This document shows, piece after piece, positions 1 through 7,600 of a DNA stretch of 11,823 nucleotides. The translations under genes and the position numbers were made by a program. The notes under the pieces are model-generated. The model searched no databases, was not told where the DNA came from, and worked only from the letters and a program-made list of their open reading frames with translations. The first letter of the stretch is position 1, and each line of letters starts with the position of its first letter. This stretch comes from an uncultured bacterium (GTDB lineage: Bacteria > Verrucomicrobiota > Kiritimatiellia > RFP12 > UBA1067), in contig URIT01000106.1 of assembly GCA_900547945.1 (NCBI GenBank), positions 1 to 11,823 of the forward strand, written 5' to 3'.

Positions 1-109
1 CCGCGCGCACGGCGCCCGCGACGGCGCGCGGGACGTCCCGCAGGCGCAACGTGCCCCCGCCGCGCATCTGCGGCATCCCGCCGCCGTTCTCTCTCCAATG
101 CCGTCCCAT
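1..109 (-). CDS. Possible start of a leftward gene cut by the window edge, product unknown
   Basis: From an ATG at 109 an open frame runs off the left edge. It begins MGRHWRENGGGMPQMRGGG and continues with a run rich in Arg, Val and Ala. From the internal ATG at 76 onward every codon ends in G or C, as in the four sure genes of the window, while the first codons are less biased. A promoter-like sequence lies just upstream with a predicted transcription start near 110, so a start at 109 would be leaderless. A start at 76 would have a GGAGAG (96-91), but 14 nt away, which is long. Only 36 residues are visible, no domain can be recognised, and other frames here are also open. The gene is plausible only because an AT-rich promoter region precedes it. 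Confidence 0.28.
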   Translation of the reverse strand, partial: MGRHWRENGGGMPQMRGGGTLRLRDVPRAVAGAVRA

Positions 110-116
110 GCCGCAC

Positions 117-145
117 AGTCTACCAGATGCCGTGAGCCGGCGCAA
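117..145 (-). promoter_or_regulatory. Sigma-70-like promoter for leftward transcription
   Basis: On the minus strand TTGCGC (145-140) and TAGACT (122-117) are separated by exactly 17 bp. The DNA directly upstream (about 150-182) is the most AT-rich stretch of the left flank and resembles an UP element. The same -35 hexamer and the same spacing occur in the promoter of the large operon at 11302-11330, which supports both calls. It would drive whatever gene lies at and beyond the left edge. Confidence 0.45.
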
Positions 146-258
146 TGAGAATTTAATGCGTAAGAAAATATGAAAATATGACTCCATCTGTCGTCCCGGT
201 CATGGGATGGTCATGAGATTTGGATCGGCGGGCCGCTTCTCCTCTTGCGTATGGGCAT

Positions 259-401
259 ATAGACGCATGAGTGCCTAGGTGTATGGCGCATGGGGCGGCG
301 CCTGGTGCAGCCGTATCATGGGGCGGCGCATGGTGCAGCCGTATAGGAACATAGACGCATGAGTGCCTAGGTGCATGGGGCGGCGCATGGGGCAGCCGTA
401 T
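259..401. repeat. Nested short direct repeats (two A units, three B units)
   Basis: Unit A, 23 bp, beginning atagacgcatgagtgcc, occurs identically at 259-281 and 351-373. Unit B, 28 bp, catggggcggcgc followed by a variable centre and gcagccgtat, occurs at 289-316, 317-344 and 374-401. The first two B copies are head-to-tail and differ at one base. The order is A1-B1-B2-A2-B3, as if an A+B block had been duplicated. The block lies beyond the operon terminator and shows no coding potential; the proline/histidine-rich frame across it is a by-product of the repeats. It may be a locally amplified intergenic repeat. No CRISPR-like spacers are present. Confidence 0.8.
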
Positions 402-412
402 AGGCGCAGGGG

Positions 413-450
413 CAGAAAGAAAGCGCGCCGTCAACATGCATTGACGGCGC
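413..450 (-). terminator. Rho-independent terminator of the four-gene operon
   Basis: A perfect 10-bp stem, GCGCCGTCAA (425-434) with TTGACGGCGC (441-450), encloses a 6-nt loop. In the minus-strand transcript it is followed by a U-rich tail reading CTTTCTTTCT (424-415). It lies 65 nt past the stop codon of the last gene, and no other gene intervenes. A smaller 5-bp hairpin (466-481) precedes it. Transcription of the large operon most likely ends here. Confidence 0.82.
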
Positions 451-514
451 ACTGATCGTTCGCATGCCGCTTCAAGGCGGCGACGGGGACATCCCGCATC
501 AGCCCCAAGGCGGG

Positions 515-3500
515 TCAGTCGGGATCGCCCCAGTCGTCGGCCCACCAGTCCGGCTCGCCCTGGTCGATGCCGAGAATGTTGAAGGGAACCGACCATGTCC
601 ACTTACGGCTGACGGTACGCCCCGTATCGGGGTTCTTCTCGCTCCAGGAGAGGGCCTTCGTTGCGGTACCCGCCACGGCGACCTCCTCCGGGATCGGTGC
701 GAAGGCGTCACGCGCGAGCAGCAACACGCCCGCATGCTTGAACCCCGTCACCTCCTTCTGCTTCGCACCGTCCTTGCTTTCGCTCCAGACCGAGAAGCTG
801 CCCGTGACGAGACCCGTCGCGCGCGTCAGCTTCACCTGAACATTGCACGGGTTGACGCTCGCCTTGAGGTCATTGAGCGTTCCGCTGCGGACGAGCGCCT
901 TCTTCGCGGTCGCGAACGCATCGCCAACCACCTCCACGTCCGTTCCGTTCGGTTCGGCAGCCATCGAGGCGGTGTAGCCGACCGCGAACATCTCGGACGG
1001 CAGTTCCGCCGTCGTCGCCGTTTCGACCTCGAATGCGCGTGTCAGGTAATAGGCCTGGAGGTTGACGACCTTGTCGTACCAACCACCTACGGGATTGAGC
1101 AGCAGACGGAAACCCTCCTCGTTCGCATAGGTCGCCGCCGCCAGATCGCTGTTCCACGCCAGGGACTCGGTCGAGTCGACCACGACGGTTCCATCCTCCC
1201 GCGCATACAGGCGGAGCGTGCCGCCGAAGCACTGCGGCGTGCGCGCCATGAACACCGGCACGAGAAGCGCGTAGCCGTTCGCGGAGGCATCGTCCAGGAC
1301 AAGCGCCGCCCCCGAAACGGACGCCGTGGGCTTCGTCGCGCCGTCCGCCAGGACGCCCGCGACCTTGACGGTCCCCTTGTTGTCCACCGTCAGCGTGAGG
1401 TAGCCGTTCCCGGCCGGCACACCGTCCGCCGCCGGTGTGCCCTGCGGCGCAAGCGCCACCGTGTAGTAGCCGGTGAAGTTCGTGACCGCGTCGAGGTAGG
1501 CCTGGATCTTCGCGTTGTTCCGGCCCAGCGTACCGACATAGCGGATCGCCTCCTGAACGCCCTTGCCGTTCGCGTCGGGCACGTTCATCTCCAGCTCGGC
1601 CGTCGCGCCCGCGCGCAGCCAGTCGCCCTCCGTCTCCGTCCGACCCGCCGTCACCGCGAGCGTGAGCGTATTCGTGTAGGAGACGTTCGCGACGCGCTGG
1701 ACCTGCCGGAGCGAGCAGGTACGCACCGCCGCGTCCTCCGCCGCATCCGCGTCCCAGCCCTTCGCCGTGAAGGAATACGTCTTTCCGGCCAACGCGACCT
1801 TCGCCGAAATCGCGGCGGGCGTCGCCGTCGAGACGGTCAGCGCGAGCGACGCGCGCGCGGGCAGCCCGTTCGTGAGGGCCGCGCCGTCCTCGGCCAGCAC
1901 GCCGAAGAACGACCCCGTCTCCAGCCCCACAGTCTCGCTCTTCGCGACCGTCGCGCGCTTCGGCGCCACTGCCGCGTAGGAACTCGCCGCCGTCGTCCCG
2001 GCGCGCGACACCTCCGTGAGCGTGACCGCGCACGTCGCGCCGCCCGTGAGCGCCGCCGCGTACTCGCCGTCCGCGCGTTCGTCCTCCGCGAACGGGCGCA
2101 GTTCGACGGAGAACACCTTGTTGCTCTCCCAGGCGGGCACGAGGTCGGGAATCAGCCTGACCGTGATCGTCTTCGCCTTGTTGTCGCCGTTCGCCCAGTC
2201 GAGGACGCCGTTCTGCGCGACGTAGTCGACGCCCGGCTTCGCCGTCCCGGCCACCGTGCCGTAGCGCACGCGCACGCGGCCGTCCTTCGCCGTGCGGTTC
2301 ACCGTGATCGCGACGGAGGCGGCGTTCTCCCTGGCCGTCACCGACGTCCTGGCGAACTTGACCGTGCCCACGTTCGCGTAGAAGCCGGAAAGCGCATACG
2401 AGCCGTCCTTCGGCGCCGCCGCGTCGGCGTGGTGGACCGTGAGATAGTACTTCGTCTTGGCGGCGGGAAGCTCCAGCTGGGAGACCGCCGTCACGCCACG
2501 CGCGAAGACGCCGTCGGGGTGTGCCGCCGTGTGCGTCGCGTTCGTGATCGTGAAGACCGCGTCGCCCGTCACGTCCTCCAGCGCGAAGTCGTAGAACTGG
2601 CCGTCCTTGCCCGAAAGGGAGAAGTTGTCCTCGGGGTCGTCCTTCCACAGCGTCCGCGTCTGCTTCGTCGCAACGTTCTTGAGCGCGAGCGCCTTCGCGC
2701 CGCGCGCCGTGTCGTCGGCGGGGTCGGCCGTGTCGGAGTAGTACGCCGTGACGACCGTCGGCTCCGTGCCCGGCGCAACCGTGACGCGCGCGGCCGCCGG
2801 GGCCTTGAAACCGGTCGCCGCCGCGAACTTCACCGTGTGCGCGCCGCTCACGAGGACGCTCGCGCCCGCCGGATACTTCACCGTCTCGGAATCGAGCGAC
2901 CAGGTCGCCGTCGGCGCGCCGAGGGCGTTCACCGTCAGGATGCCGAGCGCGTCCCCCGTCTCCGTGTAGGCCATCGCGTGGAGGGTGTAGTCGGCGGAGT
3001 CAAGCCCCGCGCCCTCCGCCACCGCGACACGCACATAGTAGGTCGCGTTCGCCGTCGCCGTGAACGTCAACGGGCTGGTGGATCCGGGATTGAGGTCGCC
3101 CTCCGCCGCGACGGCCCGCTCAGATGTGCCGCTCAGCGTGAAGACCTTGGCCGCAAGCGTATTCGCCGAGGGCCTCGCCGCGTCCACCGAGGCGCGCAGC
3201 GCGTAGGTGACGCCCTTACGCGCGCCGATCATGAAGACATCCGCCCAGTCGCCGCGCCCGAGGCGGTGCGGACCGTGCCCGGTTTGGTCAACGGCCTCCG
3301 GGGCCGCGCCCTTCGTGGCCGGCAGCGGGGAAAGCCCGCTCGCGCCCGCCGCTGTGTCGTCCGCTGGATCCCAGGCGTCGAAGTCGTCCGTCAGCGTCGA
3401 CGCCTTCGCGACCGTCACCCGCACGGGAAGATAGGCCGGAACGTCCCCGAACTCGTCCGTGAGATCCTGGCAGACGCCCACGTAGTAGCGCCCCGCCGCC

Positions 3501-4648
3501 GACGCCGTGAAGGCGGCGCGCACGTTCTGCGAGACGCCGTCCGTCTTGTTCGTTGCGAGGACGCCCCCTTTCGCGTCGTAGACGCAGAGGAGGAGGTTCG
3601 TCGCCGCGCCCGCCGTCTCGCAGACGAAGCGCTCGCCCTTCGCCGCCGTGAACACGAACAGGTCCTCGTCGATGATCTCGTCGTAGGCCCCCGTCTTCGT
3701 GAAGTCGTTCCGATAGCCCGGCCTGCACGTCGCCGTCCAGCCGTTGGCGTCATTCAGCTCCGTCGCCGGATGGTCGGCAATCGCGCGGACGGGGAAGGGG
3801 AAGACCCGGTGCTTCAGGGAGAACGTGCCGACGGCGTCATTCGTCTGGACGCCGTTGACGACGATGACATAGTAGGCCGTTACGTCAGGGATGACATAGA
3901 GGCCCATATTGCCCTCCACGGCGTCGTACGCCGCGTCCGAATAGACCGTCGCGTCGACGTCGTCGTCCTCGCCGTCGACGGTGATGTTGAACGCCTGCTC
4001 CGCCGTTCCGCCCGCCGTCGCGAAATGGTAGAGGCGGCCCGCCGTGAGGCGTGCGCGGAAATAGTAGGCGTTGTTCAGTTCCAGCGTGCGCGTGACGGAC
4101 GCCTCCGACGCGCCGATCGAAAGCGGCGCGGGGTTTTCGAGGCGCCCCTGCGGGATGTCGGCCCCCTGTCGGAAACGGACGGTCACGCTCTGCCCGACCG
4201 TCCCTTCCAGCGAAAAGTAGTACGTCCAGCTTTTCGGATCGCTCATCTCGGGGTCTTCGTCATCGACCGTCCAGTTGCTGGACCACATGACGAGGCGCGT
4301 GTTCGCACCCGCCTCGCCCACGTCGTCGAAGTCGGCCCCGGGTCCCATGGCATCGCTCGTATCCGGAGGATCGGCCGCGTAGGCGTCCAGCGACACGGGG
4401 GCGTTCGTCGAGACGTTCTCCGTCCAGACCGTGTAGGACTGTCCGCGCTTGAGCGTCGACTTGAAATAATAGACGCCCTTCTCGGTGCCTGCGGCCGCGA
4501 CGAGCTTCACCGTGCGTACCGCCCCGGCGGCGCTCATCGAGATGGACGCCGCCGCCGCCTCGGAACTTCCCGTGATCGCCGCCTGCGCCACGAGGGCCGC
4601 CCCGAGCGCCGCGCCGAAAACCCCTCTTTTCAACAAGGATTCCATCAT
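515..4648 (-). CDS. Giant exported protein with PPC-like modules, a Calx-beta domain and a shared C-terminal module
   Basis: A protein of about 1377 residues, last in the operon. The N-terminus (MMESLLKRGVFGAALGAALVAQA) is a Sec signal peptide, probably cut after AQA near residue 24. Then come repeated beta-sandwich units resembling bacterial pre-peptidase C-terminal (PPC) domains at roughly 40-160, 180-280, 283-412, 426-560 and 638-756, each ending in a YYV/YYL-type strand; two of them open with DPADDTA. A PEGA-like segment lies at about 563-636. A Calx-beta domain lies at about 758-876 (GTVKFARTSVTARENAASV, then GVDYVAQNGVLDWANGD). The C-terminal module (about 908-1316) is shared with the gene upstream. 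The tail is rich in Trp and Asp (GEPDWWADDWGDPD). No catalytic motif is visible, so a structural or adhesive surface protein is the best guess. Three ATGs stand in a row (4651, 4648, 4645); the Shine-Dalgarno sequence best fits 4648 or 4645. Residue numbers are accurate to about one. Confidence 0.88.
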   Translation of the reverse strand: MMESLLKRGVFGAALGAALVAQAAITGSSEAAAASISMSAAGAVRTVKLVAAAGTEKGVYYFKSTLKRGQSYTVWTENVSTNAPVSLDAYAADPPDTSDAMGPGADFDDVGEAGANTRLVMWSSNWTVDDEDPEMSDPKSWTYYFSLEGTVGQSVTVRFRQGADIPQGRLENPAPLSIGASEASVTRTLELNNAYYFRARLTAGRLYHFATAGGTAEQAFNITVDGEDDDVDATVYSDAAYDAVEGNMGLYVIPDVTAYYVIVVNGVQTNDAVGTFSLKHRVFPFPVRAIADHPATELNDANGWTATCRPGYRNDFTKTGAYDEIIDEDLFVFTAAKGERFVCETAGAATNLLLCVYDAKGGVLATNKTDGVSQNVRAAFTASAAGRYYVGVCQDLTDEFGDVPAYLPVRVTVAKASTLTDDFDAWDPADDTAAGASGLSPLPATKGAAPEAVDQTGHGPHRLGRGDWADVFMIGARKGVTYALRASVDAARPSANTLAAKVFTLSGTSERAVAAEGDLNPGSTSPLTFTATANATYYVRVAVAEGAGLDSADYTLHAMAYTETGDALGILTVNALGAPTATWSLDSETVKYPAGASVLVSGAHTVKFAAATGFKAPAAARVTVAPGTEPTVVTAYYSDTADPADDTARGAKALALKNVATKQTRTLWKDDPEDNFSLSGKDGQFYDFALEDVTGDAVFTITNATHTAAHPDGVFARGVTAVSQLELPAAKTKYYLTVHHADAAAPKDGSYALSGFYANVGTVKFARTSVTARENAASVAITVNRTAKDGRVRVRYGTVAGTAKPGVDYVAQNGVLDWANGDNKAKTITVRLIPDLVPAWESNKVFSVELRPFAEDERADGEYAAALTGGATCAVTLTEVSRAGTTAASSYAAVAPKRATVAKSETVGLETGSFFGVLAEDGAALTNGLPARASLALTVSTATPAAISAKVALAGKTYSFTAKGWDADAAEDAAVRTCSLRQVQRVANVSYTNTLTLAVTAGRTETEGDWLRAGATAELEMNVPDANGKGVQEAIRYVGTLGRNNAKIQAYLDAVTNFTGYYTVALAPQGTPAADGVPAGNGYLTLTVDNKGTVKVAGVLADGATKPTASVSGAALVLDDASANGYALLVPVFMARTPQCFGGTLRLYAREDGTVVVDSTESLAWNSDLAAATYANEEGFRLLLNPVGGWYDKVVNLQAYYLTRAFEVETATTAELPSEMFAVGYTASMAAEPNGTDVEVVGDAFATAKKALVRSGTLNDLKASVNPCNVQVKLTRATGLVTGSFSVWSESKDGAKQKEVTGFKHAGVLLLARDAFAPIPEEVAVAGTATKALSWSEKNPDTGRTVSRKWTWSVPFNILGIDQGEPDWWADDWGDPD

Positions 4649-4651
4649 CAT

Positions 4652-4660
4652 GTCTCCTCT
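4652..4660 (-). promoter_or_regulatory. Shine-Dalgarno sequence of the last operon gene
   Basis: AGAGGAGAC on the minus strand sits between the stop codon of the upstream gene (TGA, 4662-4660) and the row of three ATGs. AGGAG ends 2, 5 and 8 nt before the first, second and third ATG. The spacing of 5 matches that of the preceding gene and favours the second ATG. The 8-nt gap between stop and start suggests translational coupling. Confidence 0.75.
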
Positions 4661-7600
4661 CAATTCCCGGCTTCAGGCTGCGCGGGGACGGCGATTCCCG
4701 CCGCGCCGCCGCGCTTGACGGCGCGCGTCCGCCCCGTCGCCGCATCCGCCGCCTTGTCCGCCACCCAGAACGCTCCGCTGACGAACGGCAGCTTGACGTC
4801 GCTCGGGACGAGCGACTCGTCGCAACCGCAGCCCGGCCCCCAGCCGATGAGCATCACGCCCCGGTACGACGCCGTCACGGTCGTCTCCGTTCCATTCGCC
4901 TTCGTGACGGGCAGACGGAACGACCCCGACACGACACCCGTCGAACGGTTGAACGAGAGCGTCGCACGGCAGACGTTCGGGCTGTCCTTCGAGATTGCAA
5001 GAGTCCGGGGGCCGACCGCCACGCGGACTGCATCGACCGCGCCGGGCACGCCCGCCGCGAGCGTCCCGTCCAGGCCGTCCACGTCGAACACGAGGTCCGG
5101 CGCAACCGATCCCTCGGAGTAGAACTCCGCGAAGTAGGCGGCGAAGTCGTAGGCCGGGCTGTAGACGCCGCCGTAGACGTCCCACTCGACCGTGTAGCGC
5201 AGACCCGCCGAATCCGCATGGCTCCAGTACGCCTCCGCGAGGCCCGCCGCCTCGAACACCGCCTGGCACGCGCTCGTCGGCGTGTCGTGCGCCGCCGCGC
5301 CCTCGGCGACCTGCGCGAGGACGGCCAGCACATCGCGCGACGAGCGCATGTAGACCGGCAGGTAGCCCCAGCAGTCCGCCGGGCCGCGCAGCCCGCGCGC
5401 GAGCGTCGCGCTGCCCGAGACGGCCGTGCCGTTCGGCAGCAGGCCCGCCCACGTCATGCGCCCGGCGTTCCACGCCGTCGCGCTCGTCATCTTCAGCGTC
5501 AGGTAGCCGTGGCCGCGCGGCGCAAGGCCCTCGGCGCTCTCCTCGCGCGCCGCGTTGCGCAGCGACACCGTGTACTGGCCGCGCCATCCCTCGGCCGAAT
5601 CCGCCTTCGACCAGAGCCGCCCGTCCGTCCGCACCTGCGCCGTTTCGCCCCTGTCGTCCGTCAGTTCAATCGTGAGCGAACCGTCGCGCGCTGCCTCAAG
5701 CGCCATCGCGTAGCCCTTCTTCGAGCCGACGAGTTCGGCGCGCACGGTCCCGTCCTCCTCCGCCTCCGACCAGTTCCGCGCGGTGAACGAGACCGTCCCC
5801 GTCGCGCAGAGCCACTTCGCGCTCACGCGGCCCGTCGGGGGCACAGTGACCTGCAGCGTGCCCACGAGATTGGTGTTCACCTCGTCCAGCACCGGCAGGT
5901 CGCGGAACGTCCGCGCCTTCGCGAGGGCGGGGTTCAGGGCCGCCGCGCCGTCCGCGCCCGGGAGGGCGACGTCCGTCACCGTGAACGCGAGGGCGAGCGT
6001 GAGCCCCGGAACCGTCCTGTTCGCGACGCGCGCCGAGACCTGGTAGACGGCCGTGTACGCGCCCGCCTTCGCGGTCGTCGCGCCGCTCACCGCGAGCGCG
6101 TTCGCCGCCGGGTCCCACGCCGCCCTCAGGCCCGCCGGAAGCGTGCCCGAGAGCTTCGTGAACGTGAGCTTCGTCGTCCCCTCGGGGACGTCCACGACGG
6201 CGTAGACGTTCGAGGCGGCCACGTAGCGCACGAGCGCCGCCTGCGCCGCGTCCTGCGCGAACGCCGGCGCGTCCGCCGCCACGGCGACGACCTTCACGTA
6301 GTTCGAGGCCGAGAGGACCTTGAGGCCGTCCGTCGCGTTGGCAAGCGTGAGCGTCGCCGTCCTGCCGGCCGCGAGGCCGGCCACCGTCACAATCCTCTCC
6401 TCCGCCTGGTGGTTTGCCCACGAGAGGATCCCGTCCTCCACATCGCCGCCGAGCGCGACCGTCGCGGGTGACGCCTTCACCCGCACCGTCACGGGGCCGT
6501 CGCTTGCCTCCACGCGGCCCACCCTCACGGTCGCCTTCTCGCCTTCGCGCACGTAGACGGTCTTCGCCCGCGCGAAGTACGGCTCCGCGCCCGTGAACGC
6601 GGCCTTGCCGGCGGACTGCTTGTCGTCGTCCGTCACCGTGAGCGCGAACGCGCCGCCCGCGACCTCGGGCGTGCCGTCGCCGCCGACCTGTTTAAGCGTG
6701 AGCGCGACGACGCCCGTGCCGTCGAAGCGCATGTCGTCGAGGACGGCGATCGTCACCGTCTTCTCCCCCTTCTCGCCCTCCTCCCAGACAAGCGTCGCGT
6801 CCTCGAAGGCGAACCGCGCCTTTCCGTCGCTGTCGTAGAGCGTCGTCGCCTTCGCGTCGAGCGAGACCTTCAGCTCGACGCGCCCGGACGCAGCCTCTGT
6901 GCGCGCGACCGCCACGACGACCGAGCCGACGTTCTCCTTCACCGTCCACGCCGCCGCCGTGAAGCCGACCTTGCCCGGGTTCCAGCGCGAATAAGTGACC
7001 GTCCCTTCCTTGTTCTGGCACATCAGGGACACATCGCCGCCCGCCTGGGCCGTGAAGAAGAGGCCATAGGGGTCGGACGGATTGTCGGGTGTGAGCGCGT
7101 CGCCGACGGCATCGACCTTCAAGCCCTGGATGCGGTACTTCTGTCCCTTCTCGAGGCGCATCACGACCTGGTCGGAGCCCGTCGGCGCCGTCGCCGTCGC
7201 GCGCGTCTCCTGCGGCACGAGGACGACCGTGCCCGCCAGCGCGTAGGGGTGGAAGTTCATTTCCGTCGGGCTTTCGACGGCGAATGCCGCGTCCGTGATG
7301 TCCGCGCCCGCCACCTCGACGTAGTACGTGCCCGCCGCCGTGAAGGTGTGTTCAAGGGCGAAGCCCTCCGCCGTGAGCGCGCCCGTGACGGGCGTGCCGA
7401 CCGTGACCTTCTTCCCGTCCGCGTCCAGCGCGAGGAACGAGGCCGTGACGCGCGCGCCCGTCGTGCCCGTGACGGTCACCTTCTGGAGGGCGTTCCCGCC
7501 CACGCCGTCGAGGCGGAAGACGTCGCGGAAGTCGGCGTGCGAGAGCTCGCCCGCCGCCGTGCCGCCGTTCGCCGCGAAGACGACGGCACCCTGCGGCGCG

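Noticed and set aside
153..602. A minus-strand open frame of 149 codons overlapping the end of the last giant
   Set aside because: It runs through the terminator and the A/B repeat block, and its His/Pro-rich sequence comes from translating the repeats.
426..2270. Peptidase function suggested by PPC-like modules
   Set aside because: PPC domains commonly accompany secreted peptidases, but no protease catalytic motif or domain is visible in either giant.
464..5122. A very long plus-strand open frame of 1552 codons, with others at 5218-6471, 7249-8874 and 9111-11135
   Set aside because: These are antisense to the real genes and encode arginine-rich low-complexity sequence. Strong third-position G/C on the minus strand removes stops from the opposite frame, and the minus-strand products have signal peptides, recognisable domains and ribosome binding sites.
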